A DNA stretch of 64,000 nt from Lentimicrobium saccharophilum (lineage in GTDB: Bacteria > Bacteroidota > Bacteroidia > Bacteroidales > Lentimicrobiaceae): the NCBI RefSeq assembly GCF_001192835.1, contig NZ_DF968183.1, positions 930,001 through 994,000 of the forward strand. Reading direction: 5' to 3'. A program made the translations under genes and the position numbers. The notes under the pieces were generated by a model. It was not told the origin of the DNA. It saw only the letters and a list, made by a program, of their open reading frames with translations, and made no database searches. Below, one piece after another: positions 52,187 through 61,372 of this stretch. Position 1 is the stretch's first letter, and each line of letters begins with the position of its first letter.

Positions 52187-53282
52187 ACTCAACTGAATCT
52201 GTCAATTCCTTTATTTTACTGATTTCCAAACTAATACTATGCCCATCTATTTTTTTCAGGGCAACCCCGGTGAAGAACAGATGAGTATCATCACCAACTA
52301 AATATTCCGGAAAACGGCACAGCCCAAACTGAAAATATCTGTGATCCCAGCAATCTTTAGCAAATTTTGCAATAACTATTGACCTTTTAATGGAATCATC
52401 ATACATCCAAATATATGCATGCTGATCCTTATTAATTTCCGACGGCTCAATGGTTGTACTGAAAAAACAGCGACTACCAATTTTAACAGATTTTATAACA
52501 GAGCCCTGAATTCCAGCCAGTGTTGAAACCTTTAAGGAAGACCGGTCAATTTGTTTAATATAATTCCTGGCAGTTTCCGAATCTGTTCCATAGAGTATCT
52601 TATCGCCGTAAAACAGAAGGTTGCACGTACGGTACTCCTGTCCCCCTCTGAAAACAATATTAAAAGTGCTGAACTGATCACTGGAGTATCCAATCATACA
52701 CTCTCCTTCAAGATCTCCTGTAGTCACCCAGACTGAATTTTCGAATTCATCAAAATGTAACCCATGAATATGCCGGATACTCCCTGCCGGAAAAGTATAT
52801 ACCACCTTCCAGGTCTCTCCCGAGTCCTCTGACATGTAAATATTCACGCTTGTCCTTTCTGCATTGTGAAAATACTCACCAAAATATAAAAATCCATGGC
52901 TATCCTCACAAATATTCAGAGGCCGGTTACCTCTCGGTATTCTGAAGCACTGCTCAAATTTTCCGGATGCAGCACTAAATTTATAAATTCCGCCCTTGGC
53001 TATGCATATCACCTCTTTGTTTCTGAGGGTTTTGTAAAAATGAACTTCCGCCCTGAATAACCTGGCTAACAGCCTGAACCGTGATAAAATTGCAAATTTA
53101 AGGTCATTTACCCTGGAAAAATAACTCCACCGGGCATTTCTTCGGTCAAACCGGAATAGCCGGTATCCACTGGCCCCAATAAGATAATCTTTTCCCGCTT
53201 CGGCAATCCGGATATTTTTAAGAACTTCTCCGTTCAATTTATCTGAAAACAATAACCGCGATAAAACCTCTTTATACCGCAT
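52173..53282 (-). CDS. Cytosolic beta-propeller-like protein (BNR/Asp-box) inside the FucNAc genes
   Basis: The 369-aa protein has no signal peptide. It shows repeated beta-strand patterns with an Asp-box (S151-E-D-S-G-E-T-W158) followed by IHGLHFDEFENSVWVTTGD. This suggests a six- or seven-bladed propeller as in sialidase-like or exo-alpha folds. No catalytic signature is visible. Its start lies 3 bp after the CapF-type gene, and its end overlaps the epimerase gene by 14 bp, so it is coupled to the pathway. An enzyme acting on a glycan and a non-catalytic partner are both possible. Confidence 0.7.
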   Translation of the reverse strand: MRYKEVLSRLLFSDKLNGEVLKNIRIAEAGKDYLIGASGYRLFRFDRRNARWSYFSRVNDLKFAILSRFRLLARLFRAEVHFYKTLRNKEVICIAKGGIYKFSAASGKFEQCFRIPRGNRPLNICEDSHGFLYFGEYFHNAERTSVNIYMSEDSGETWKVVYTFPAGSIRHIHGLHFDEFENSVWVTTGDLEGECMIGYSSDQFSTFNIVFRGGQEYRTCNLLFYGDKILYGTDSETARNYIKQIDRSSLKVSTLAGIQGSVIKSVKIGSRCFFSTTIEPSEINKDQHAYIWMYDDSIKRSIVIAKFAKDCWDHRYFQFGLCRFPEYLVGDDTHLFFTGVALKKIDGHSISLEISKIKELTDSVEYEKT

Positions 53283-53285
53283 CAG

Positions 53286-54401
53286 TCAAACCTTTTCAAA
53301 ATAGGTATCCGGATCATCCGGATCATACCACTCATTAATCCAGAAAATGGTATAGAGATCATCTTTGCCAACATTTGTAATGTTATGGGTATGCCATACC
53401 GGCATATCCACAAATGAAGGGCTTTCCCCATCTAGTAAAAACTCAAGAATCCGGCTTTCACCTATCCTTCGTAACTGTATCACTGCTTTACCACGGATCA
53501 CCGCAAACCTTTCAATTTTACGGGTATGATAATGATTACCACGGGTTATACCTGGCTTTGTAGTTGAGAAAGAAACCTGCCCGCCAACACCCAGCCTGAC
53601 AACTTCAACAAATGCCCCCCGGGTATCTGAATGCTGCGTAAGTTTAACCGGGAAAAACGTTTTGGAATCAATATAGCTTCGAAATGTGTTGAAAAGATTA
53701 ACTTTATAGGAGCTGTCCAAAACAGGAATGATCCCTTTCTCCAGATAAAATTCCTTAAATATCCGGAGCATTCCAAGTATTTCGCTGACTTTTAGTTTCA
53801 AATTAAAAGGAACACGGTAACCTGTGGTTTGGATTTCACCTGAAATAGCCTTGTAAAACTCCCTGAAAAGGTCGTCGATGTATATAAGTTTTATTTCACT
53901 GTCAACATGTATTTCCGGTTCTCCGCCAGTCGCCAGCAGATGACAGAATGTAGCTACGACTGAATTGTAAAAGGGCTTACCGAAAGGGCCAAACACATTG
54001 GGGATAAGCATGGAGGTAAAAAATGATCCGCTTTGTTGTGACCACTGCTCCAGTAAAAGCCTGCCTTCTCTTTTCGATTTCCCATAGACATTATCCAACT
54101 CCTCCTGTATGGATGATGAGAAAATCACATGAGGTTTTGAAGAAGTCCGCTGTAAGGAAGCTATAAGCTTCTGCACCAATCCAATGTTTGTATGATAGAG
54201 AAGGTCTGCATCCTGATTCCGGTTCATTGCAGCCAGATGAATGATTACATCACACGAGTGAACAAATTCATCCATGGATGCATCTTCTTCAAAATATGAA
54301 TCACAGAAAGGAATACGGACTATATCGGGCATCAGTCCCAATTGATTATAGAAATGCGTCCCGATAAAACCTGACTGCCCGGTAATACCAACTTTTTTCA
54401 T
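53286..54401 (-). CDS. fnlB: CapF/FnlB/WbjC-type UDP-sugar epimerase/reductase
   Basis: The 371-aa bifunctional protein has an N-terminal NAD(P)-binding SDR domain (MKKVGITGQSGFIGTHFYNQ) and a C-terminal cupin (about 245-371). The cupin includes GNHYHTRKIERFAVIRGKAVI and the end FVDMPVWHTHNITNVG with metal-binding histidines. It acts second in UDP-L-FucNAc synthesis, with 3-epimerisation and 4-keto reduction of the CapE product. It lies 72 bp after fnlA. Confidence 0.9.
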   Translation of the reverse strand: MKKVGITGQSGFIGTHFYNQLGLMPDIVRIPFCDSYFEEDASMDEFVHSCDVIIHLAAMNRNQDADLLYHTNIGLVQKLIASLQRTSSKPHVIFSSSIQEELDNVYGKSKREGRLLLEQWSQQSGSFFTSMLIPNVFGPFGKPFYNSVVATFCHLLATGGEPEIHVDSEIKLIYIDDLFREFYKAISGEIQTTGYRVPFNLKLKVSEILGMLRIFKEFYLEKGIIPVLDSSYKVNLFNTFRSYIDSKTFFPVKLTQHSDTRGAFVEVVRLGVGGQVSFSTTKPGITRGNHYHTRKIERFAVIRGKAVIQLRRIGESRILEFLLDGESPSFVDMPVWHTHNITNVGKDDLYTIFWINEWYDPDDPDTYFEKV

Positions 54402-54473
54402 TCCAGATAAAACTTTAAACGATAATGTGATTCAGCATCTTTACAATAAAAAGTTATTTCTGAAAATGATTTT

Positions 54474-55487
54474 TCAGATGCCAAGGTCATTTCTGACCAT
54501 TTCCAGCTTAAGCAGCAGTCGTTTTGTCCCTTCAACATCAAGCCGTTCAGTATTGTGTGAATGATAATCCTCCAGGGAGGACAGCTTCTCCTGCCCTTCG
54601 GAGAAATAGCTTTCATAGTTCAGGTCGCGGTTATCAGACTTCACCCTGAAATAATTCCCCATATCCGAAGCTTTTGCCATTTCTTCCCTGTTAACAAGGG
54701 TCTCATAAAGCTTTTCTCCATGCCTTGTGCCTATAATCTTGATCTTGCTTTTTGAGTTATACAACTCAATTAATGCCTGTGCAAGATCATGAATGGTTGA
54801 TGCCGGAGATTTCTGTATAAAAATATCGCCATTCTTTCCATTCATATATGCAAATAAAACCAGATCAACCGCATCATCAAGCGTCATCATAAATCTGGTC
54901 ATACTGGGATCCGTAACGGTCAGATCCCTTCCTGCTTTAATCTGGTCAATAAAAAGTGGTATCACAGACCCGCGGGAGGCCATGACGTTGCCATATCTGG
55001 TTCCACATATTACCGTCTTGGATTTCTCGGGTAAACTTCTTGCTTTGGCAACCATCACCTTTTCCATCATAGCCTTGCTTAGTCCCATAGCATTAATAGG
55101 ATAAACAGCCTTATCTGTACTCAAAAGAATAATTTTCTGAACCCCGTTTTCCACTGCAGAATCCAAAACATTACCTGCTCCGATAACATTGGTTTTCACA
55201 GCTTCCATCGGAAAAAATTCGCAGGACGGGACCTGTTTCAACGCCGCGGCATGAAAAATATAATCTGCTCCTAATACAGCGATGTCAACACTATGCCTGT
55301 CCCGAACGTCTCCGATATAGAATTTCACTTTCGGATTATTCAGCATATGCCGCATATCATCCTGCTTTTTTTCATCACGGCTGAATATCCTGATTTCTCT
55401 GATATCCGTTGTAAGAAACCGGTTAAGTACTGCATTCCCGAAAGAGCCGGTCCCTCCGGTAATTAACAAAGTTTTATCCTTAAACAT
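54474..55487 (-). CDS. fnlA: CapE/FnlA/WbjB-type UDP-GlcNAc 4,6-dehydratase/5-epimerase
   Basis: The 337-aa SDR enzyme has TGGTGSFGNAVLNRF for NAD(P), RIFSRDEKKQDDMRHML, STDKAVYPINAMGLSKAMMEKV (with Met-Lys catalytic variant), CGTRYGNVMASRGSVIPLF and EKLYETLVNREEMAKA. This pattern defines the enzyme that starts UDP-L-FucNAc synthesis from UDP-GlcNAc. It is followed by fnlB, the propeller gene and fnlC. Confidence 0.93.
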   Translation of the reverse strand: MFKDKTLLITGGTGSFGNAVLNRFLTTDIREIRIFSRDEKKQDDMRHMLNNPKVKFYIGDVRDRHSVDIAVLGADYIFHAAALKQVPSCEFFPMEAVKTNVIGAGNVLDSAVENGVQKIILLSTDKAVYPINAMGLSKAMMEKVMVAKARSLPEKSKTVICGTRYGNVMASRGSVIPLFIDQIKAGRDLTVTDPSMTRFMMTLDDAVDLVLFAYMNGKNGDIFIQKSPASTIHDLAQALIELYNSKSKIKIIGTRHGEKLYETLVNREEMAKASDMGNYFRVKSDNRDLNYESYFSEGQEKLSSLEDYHSHNTERLDVEGTKRLLLKLEMVRNDLGI

Positions 55488-55521
55488 CTGGGCAATATTT
55501 TAATTAAAAGATCTTTTAAAA

Positions 55522-56736
55522 TCAATTACTGAGAACACTTTCATACAGTCTTATGTATTCCGTATTCTTGGATAATTTATTGAAATTTTCCACAGCTCTC
55601 TTTCTGCAAAAATCCTCATATACTCCTTTCCCAACATCTAGGGTTTTATTGATCGATTCAAAGAGACGCTTGACATCGCCCTTCTCAACAATCAACCCTG
55701 TATTATCATCTACCGCTTCCGGGCTTCCACCAGTTCTGTATGTTATAACCGGTGTACCACAGGCCAGGGCTTCGATATTGGTCGTAGGGAAATTATCAAC
55801 AAAGGTTGGATTAACAAACACATCGGCCATTGAGTAAAGTTCAGCTAGATCATTTAAACTTTCAGTTCTTCTGATTCCAATGACATTGCCAGGAAGATCT
55901 TTGATCTGAGATTTTTTTAGCCCTACCAGGATAATAACCTGATCTTCCGATAGCATGGAACTCAATTTAATAAAATCACTCAATCCTTTTCTTCTGTCCC
56001 AGATACTTGCAACCCCCAAAATCACATTCCTGCCTGAAACACCATATCGGCGTTTTAACTTCTCCCGTTGCCTGGAAGGCCTGAAAACATTAACATCAAC
56101 CCCGTTATGAATGATTTCAACCGGATAGCCACTTAAAAATGATTGCTTAAGCAATCCGGCCATCCATGCAGAAGGGGCAACAAATGTAAGCTTTTCGAGG
56201 CCGGAAAACAGATGTTTTTTCTTTATGAAATTTACCCTTGAGTTATCAACGACCAAACTCCTCGGGTAAGCCATTCTGTTTGGGCATGAATAGCATTCTG
56301 ACTTCCATTTGTTGCATCCGACATAATCAAAATAGCTGCAATGGCCAGTAAATGGCCAGCAATCGTGCAATGTCCAGATCACGGGTTTTTGAATCTTTTT
56401 CAGATAATTAAACAGTACCTCAATATTAAGATAATAGCCATGAAGATTGTGCAAATGAATGAGATCAGGATTAATTAGGGAAACTTTTTTAACAAACCTC
56501 ACAGTTGCAAAACGTGAACCAAAACCATGCATATCAAATAAACGCGTGGTAATGCCATGAAGGCTTTGATCAAATCCTGAACCGATTTTTATCAGTTTGG
56601 ATGCGCTGGGCCTTAATTTTCTGCCATATCCTATGTAACTGGTGTGACCTGTATCAACCAGAATTTCGCCAATCTCCTCAGCAATTCTGCCTGGCGCTAC
56701 TGTACGCAAAGTTGTATTAATTTGCTGAATGATCAT
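55522..56736 (-). CDS. GT4-family glycosyltransferase, copy A of a paralogous pair
   Basis: The 404-aa GT-B protein has QINTTLRTVAPGRIAEEIG at its start. A Cys-rich middle follows (HDCWPFTGHCSYFDYVGCNKWKSECYSCPN), then GT4 motifs VNPTFVDNFPTTNIEALACGTPVITYRTGGSPEAV. It is clearly paralogous to the protein at 59002-60219 along its length. The Cys/His-rich HDCWPFTGHC region is typical of a GT4 subfamily in surface-polysaccharide clusters. Acceptor and donor are unknown. Confidence 0.88.
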   Translation of the reverse strand: MIIQQINTTLRTVAPGRIAEEIGEILVDTGHTSYIGYGRKLRPSASKLIKIGSGFDQSLHGITTRLFDMHGFGSRFATVRFVKKVSLINPDLIHLHNLHGYYLNIEVLFNYLKKIQKPVIWTLHDCWPFTGHCSYFDYVGCNKWKSECYSCPNRMAYPRSLVVDNSRVNFIKKKHLFSGLEKLTFVAPSAWMAGLLKQSFLSGYPVEIIHNGVDVNVFRPSRQREKLKRRYGVSGRNVILGVASIWDRRKGLSDFIKLSSMLSEDQVIILVGLKKSQIKDLPGNVIGIRRTESLNDLAELYSMADVFVNPTFVDNFPTTNIEALACGTPVITYRTGGSPEAVDDNTGLIVEKGDVKRLFESINKTLDVGKGVYEDFCRKRAVENFNKLSKNTEYIRLYESVLSN

Positions 56737-56792
56737 ATAGCAGTTTCAGTATTTGTTAAATGTTTCTGATATAGTGTCGGCTTTAAACACAG

Positions 56793-57752
56793 CTATACTT
56801 TGCGGGAAAGTATAAAAGAAGTGCTGATAGTGAGATCTGAATCAGGCAAGCCGGCATACCGGGGAGCCAATTTTTCCCGTTTAACTGATCCACCCTGAAT
56901 CTGATTAATCTCAGATATCACCTCAAATCCATTTTGCTTATGTAATCTGACATGCACACTATGGGGTTCCCGGTTGATGGCAAACTTACGCCCTCCTTTG
57001 ACAAATTCCCATTCCCAGTCTTTGAAAGTCAAGTGTCCATTCCAGGTTTTTGTCATTCCAAGCGACTTATAATCAATAACATGTGACATGTATCCACCTC
57101 TTCGCATCCAGAGCTGCATTGAAGCATATGCTTCGTCAAGTGTATTTACCTGCTCCAGCACAGACTGAGAAAATATAAAATCAACGGAATCATTTTGAAT
57201 AATATCACTATTGTTCCATGGTGCATATGTCTTAATGAATCTGTTGTTCTTATTACCAGGATTGGAAATTTCTTCACAAATTTTTCTTACACGGTTTTCA
57301 GAAAGTGACTCCTCCAGTAATTCCGGAGTAAGCATTTGAAAAGGGAAACCATAATCCGATATTTCAGGGAAAAGCAATGGAAACTCCTTTTTATCGGGGA
57401 TCATTTCCTTATTTCTGAACATTGCCAACAGTTCATGAAAAACCCTGATATTTCTTTCCTTATTCCAATAATTGATCTCATCCATCGCGAAATAAGTTTC
57501 AGACCCGGATAATAATGCAGCCAGCCCAACACCAATTGAGTCTCCGGGACCGAGTTCCGCAACAACCTCCGGGACTTTCCCCCCATTTTGCTTCGCTAAA
57601 TAATTTAAGTGTCTGAACCAAACAGCATAACAATATCTGCTGTTTGAAGTAGCCCCAGCTGAGACAGGCATTAATTTTGCAATCAAGTCGGAATATTTCA
57701 AAATGCCGACAATTAAAGGCCTTATGCGCACCTCTGAAAAGAGAATCCTCAT
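56793..57752 (-). CDS. SAM-dependent methyltransferase-like protein
   Basis: The 319-aa protein has a class I methyltransferase motif I ELGPGDSIGVGLAALLSG, then AMDEINYWNKE, and NDSVDFIFSQSVLEQVNTLDEAYASMQLWMRRGGYMSHVIDYK with the post-I and motif IV-type elements. It likely methylates a sugar or lipid of the glycan. It sits between two GT4/deacetylase groups. Confidence 0.75.
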   Translation of the reverse strand: MRILFSEVRIRPLIVGILKYSDLIAKLMPVSAGATSNSRYCYAVWFRHLNYLAKQNGGKVPEVVAELGPGDSIGVGLAALLSGSETYFAMDEINYWNKERNIRVFHELLAMFRNKEMIPDKKEFPLLFPEISDYGFPFQMLTPELLEESLSENRVRKICEEISNPGNKNNRFIKTYAPWNNSDIIQNDSVDFIFSQSVLEQVNTLDEAYASMQLWMRRGGYMSHVIDYKSLGMTKTWNGHLTFKDWEWEFVKGGRKFAINREPHSVHVRLHKQNGFEVISEINQIQGGSVKREKLAPRYAGLPDSDLTISTSFILSRKV

Positions 57753-57817
57753 CCTATAAATACTACCTGAAAAGCATTAGACATGCATGTAATGCAAATG
57801 TCCAACCCGGTTTATTA

Positions 57818-58957
57818 CTAATAAAATTTCTCCTTACCTTTCATCATCAACTCGCCCAACCGGTCGCTGGTAAAAAATTCTACTTCAGGCCAGCGTTGGG
57901 TGATCTCTTTTAACAACCTGTTAAACTGACGCAGGTTATTGTCACGATTCTTTTGATCAATTGTTCCAATAAAATTGAGTCTGTGCGCACTGATAATTGC
58001 AGGCTTTTTCATTTTAAAGGCAACCTCCATCCTCTTGAGACAATAAGAGGCCTCATCCGGATTACCGCTCAGGCTTGGTTCGAAATATGCATTTCTTACC
58101 AGGTAAAGTTGATTCAATCCATTCTTCTGACCTGTAAAATGGAATCTTCTATTAAAATTGTGCTTTCCATCTTTACAGAATGGTTCCAGTTGCCTCGCTA
58201 TTCCCTGAATATACTTAACTCCCTTATCATTAACTGCCCTTTCAATTTTGTCATTCCAAATGAAACAACATGAAATAAAAGAGCGGGACGCATAGCCAAA
58301 AATATTTTCAAAGATTCTTAGCCCGTCATGAATTATTCCGGCTTTTTCCATCTCCTCTTCCACAGAAAAACTGTCATATGCCTCCATATAGCCGAATTTC
58401 ATTCCGGATGACTCAGAACTGATGCTGATCATGCCATGGCGGAAAGCTTCGCGGACCATATCAACGTCACTTCGTAATGCCATCATCCATTTTGAAACAT
58501 TGATATGTTCACGCCCATGAAACTGCGGGTAAAATATCCCGGAGCTCATGCCGCTTCTCCATAATTCAAAACTCCCTGCATGTGCCGGATAGCGTTTCAG
58601 GGTTTCAGTAAACGGCTCATATCTATATTCCTGAAAGCCGGATTTTTCAATCGCTGCAAAATCAGGATTACAAACAATCGTATTTGCGGTTATTACCGGA
58701 GGAGATCCGTTTTTATCCTTATAAGAAACCAGGACCTCAAACAAATTTGACAAATCGCTTTCTCCCGCCAGTGAATCATATTTCAGGAAAGGGTCTGAAT
58801 CAACTTTATAGCCTTTTGCAAGCAGATGATCATACACTGATCTTGAAGGCATCCTGATGCTCCCCCAATCATCTGACTCAATCACTACAATCTTCCGGGA
58901 AGTATTCCAACCCGGAAGATTCTGCAACAGACTTACAAGAAAATTTCTAACCCGCAC
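57818..58957 (-). CDS. Polysaccharide deacetylase-like protein, copy B of a paralogous pair
   Basis: The 379-aa protein has an IESDDWGSIRMPS motif (metal-binding DD), FHGREHINVSKWM and IISAHRLNFIGTIDQKNRDNNL, suggesting a NodB-like TIM-barrel deacetylase of an uncommon type. Its paralogue at 61373-62521 shares these motifs and overall length. GTG 58957 is the start. It precedes the methyltransferase and follows a GT4 gene on the same strand. Confidence 0.75.
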   Translation of the reverse strand: MRVRNFLVSLLQNLPGWNTSRKIVVIESDDWGSIRMPSRSVYDHLLAKGYKVDSDPFLKYDSLAGESDLSNLFEVLVSYKDKNGSPPVITANTIVCNPDFAAIEKSGFQEYRYEPFTETLKRYPAHAGSFELWRSGMSSGIFYPQFHGREHINVSKWMMALRSDVDMVREAFRHGMISISSESSGMKFGYMEAYDSFSVEEEMEKAGIIHDGLRIFENIFGYASRSFISCCFIWNDKIERAVNDKGVKYIQGIARQLEPFCKDGKHNFNRRFHFTGQKNGLNQLYLVRNAYFEPSLSGNPDEASYCLKRMEVAFKMKKPAIISAHRLNFIGTIDQKNRDNNLRQFNRLLKEITQRWPEVEFFTSDRLGELMMKGKEKFY

Positions 58958-59001
58958 TTCTTATTAAAAATATTGATTCAAGGCCATTGGAAACCGGGAT
59001 A

Positions 59002-60219
59002 CTATTTTTTTTCAATGATTTGTTTGTACAAGTTAATATAGTCACCGAACCGGTCATACTTGTTATATAATAATTCAGCTCTTTTCCGGCACTGGGATGA
59101 GAATGAATCTTTCCCTGCTTCTATAACCGACCTCAAAGCCGCTTTTAATTCTGTAATACTCCCTTTTTCAACTATTCGCCCGGTATGTTCATCCAATGCT
59201 TCAGGGCTTCCACCTGTTTTATAGGTAACAACCGGGGTACCACAAGCCAATGCCTCCAGATTTGTTGTCGGAAAATTATCCACATATGTTGGATTAACGA
59301 AAACATTGGCCCTTGAATAAAGCATAGCCAGTTCCTTCTGATTTTCCGTCCTTGATAAACCAATAATATTTGATGGCAGATGCCTTCGCTGTTTTTTACT
59401 CAATCCTATCAGCAGGATTTTTTCCTTTGCTTCAAGCGTTTTACTTAATTGAAGGAAATCGTCCAGTCCTTTATGCTTACCCCAGATATTTGCTACACCT
59501 AAAATCAAAATGTCATCCTCTTCAACGCCAAAGCCCTGAGTATGCATCAGGCCATTATTGATTTGAAATGTCTTCAGATCAATTCCATTATTAATAACAG
59601 AAACATTATATCCGGCCAGGAAGGATTCTTTCAGTATATCTGACAACCATACTGAAGGAGTTACCAATACAAGGTTATCAAGCCCGGAAAACAATTTCTT
59701 CTTTTCATTATAATTTTGCCTCGAATTATCTAACCAAATACTTCGCGGGTAAGAATCTTTATTTGGACACTCAAAGCACTGATCTTTCCATTTATTACAA
59801 CCAACAAGATCAAAATGGCTGCAATGTCCTGTAAACGGCCAGCAATCATGTAATGTCCAGACAACAGGCTTTCCGGAACATCTCAAAAAATCAAATAACA
59901 CCTTTATATTCAGGAAGTACCCATGAATATTATGAAGGTGAATAATATCCGGACTAATCCTTTCAACCTGGCTGATGAACCGCATGGTTGCCTGACGACT
60001 CCCAAATCCATGACGGTCTAACAGACGGGTTTTTATTCCGTGCACGGTCTGATCAATAAAACTACCTATCCTGATTGTTTCTGATACGCTTTCCCTTACT
60101 TTCCGGCCATACCCGAAGTAGCTGCTATGTCCTTTGGAAATCAGCACCTGCCCGATCTCCTCCGCTATCCTTCCCGGTGCTGAAGCACTCAAAGTTGTAT
60201 TTATCTGTAATACTTTCAT
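59002..60219 (-). CDS. GT4-family glycosyltransferase, copy B of a paralogous pair
   Basis: The 405-aa protein is paralogous to 55522-56736. It starts MKVLQINTTLSASAPGRIAEEIG, contains HDCWPFTGHCSHFDLVGCNKWKDQCFECPNK and ends with VNPTYVDNFPTTNLEALACGTPVVTYKTGGSPEALDEHTG. The close match over the full length points to gene duplication with later divergence. A related but different linkage is likely. Confidence 0.88.
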   Translation of the reverse strand: MKVLQINTTLSASAPGRIAEEIGQVLISKGHSSYFGYGRKVRESVSETIRIGSFIDQTVHGIKTRLLDRHGFGSRQATMRFISQVERISPDIIHLHNIHGYFLNIKVLFDFLRCSGKPVVWTLHDCWPFTGHCSHFDLVGCNKWKDQCFECPNKDSYPRSIWLDNSRQNYNEKKKLFSGLDNLVLVTPSVWLSDILKESFLAGYNVSVINNGIDLKTFQINNGLMHTQGFGVEEDDILILGVANIWGKHKGLDDFLQLSKTLEAKEKILLIGLSKKQRRHLPSNIIGLSRTENQKELAMLYSRANVFVNPTYVDNFPTTNLEALACGTPVVTYKTGGSPEALDEHTGRIVEKGSITELKAALRSVIEAGKDSFSSQCRKRAELLYNKYDRFGDYINLYKQIIEKK

Positions 60220-60231
60220 TTTAAACTACCT

Positions 60232-61368
60232 TTAATAATCCATGACAGAATATATTTTTTCCATAATAGCATCATCATCAAATACTTCCGCCCTTTCACG
60301 GGACTTTTGTTTATAAAACTCTCTTAATTCTGAATTATTAATCATGGTTCTCAAGCCATGATATATTCCTTCTGCTGTTTTATTTGTCATCATACCATAT
60401 TGACCCTCAGCGACAAGTTCCCTGCATCCGCTGCAATCTGTAACAACGACAGGAAGCCCAAGAATCATGGCTTCTCCCAGGGCAGTCGGAAGTCCTTCAG
60501 AAAGAGATGTCATAACAAAAATGTCAGATTGCTTTAGAAACGGATACGGATTTATATGAAATCCCTTAAGTTCAACAAAATCTTCCAGATCAAGACTCTC
60601 TATCTGTGACAATAATTCATGTTCAAGGTAACCATTTCCCAGTATCCGAATTTTAAATTTTAAATCATCGTTCTTCAAAAGCAATGCAGCATTAATCAGC
60701 AGATCATAACCCTTAACCGGCAGCAACACCCCCAGGGCAATAATGTTGATAATGCTGTCATCAAATTTCTCGTCTATAGGATAATCTGACAATTTACAGA
60801 TTTTTTCAGTATCCAGCACGTTGTAAATAACAGATTTCAATGTCTTACATGTAAATATACCTTCAAATTCCTGCCTTGAGTCATTAGAGACAAAAACAAT
60901 ATGATCCAGTTTGCTGTACCGGTTTTGTATTATTCGATCCTTATAGGCTCCCTGATAGAACTTCCCAAAATTATGATAGGTCTGATAACTGGAATGCACC
61001 CAGGCTATCCTCTTTGAAATCTTATTATCGAGAAAAAAGAGTATATCTGTGAAGGAGCTATCCAAAAATGATATTCCGACATGATAATTCCCTGGAATTC
61101 TGCGATTCACTATCCATTTATACAGCCGGTTTATATTGAACCTTATGTGGAAGTTTACTAAAATCTTACAGACCAATGAGCTATCGAAGACTGTAATCAA
61201 CTTTACCTGTTCAGGAATCTGATTAAAGAAAATGCCTCTGTTTTCAACAACGCAAAGATCAACCTCATAGCGGTTGTAATCTAATTTTCCAAGCAGATTT
61301 ACCAACACGCGTTCAGCACCTCCTTCTTCAAGAGATGGTATAATAAACAATATTTTAATTCTGGCCAT
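60232..61368 (-). CDS. GT4-family glycosyltransferase
   Basis: The 378-aa GT-B protein has ILFIIPSLEEGGAERVLVNLLGKL at the start and SDIFVMTSLSEGLPTALGEAMILGLPVVVTDCSGCRELV near the end, the GT4 UDP-sugar-binding EGLPTALGEAM site. It differs from the paired copies in lacking the Cys-rich middle. It lies 4 bp after the upstream deacetylase-like gene. Confidence 0.9.
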   Translation of the reverse strand: MARIKILFIIPSLEEGGAERVLVNLLGKLDYNRYEVDLCVVENRGIFFNQIPEQVKLITVFDSSLVCKILVNFHIRFNINRLYKWIVNRRIPGNYHVGISFLDSSFTDILFFLDNKISKRIAWVHSSYQTYHNFGKFYQGAYKDRIIQNRYSKLDHIVFVSNDSRQEFEGIFTCKTLKSVIYNVLDTEKICKLSDYPIDEKFDDSIINIIALGVLLPVKGYDLLINAALLLKNDDLKFKIRILGNGYLEHELLSQIESLDLEDFVELKGFHINPYPFLKQSDIFVMTSLSEGLPTALGEAMILGLPVVVTDCSGCRELVAEGQYGMMTNKTAEGIYHGLRTMINNSELREFYKQKSRERAEVFDDDAIMEKIYSVMDY

Positions 61369-61372
61369 TTAA

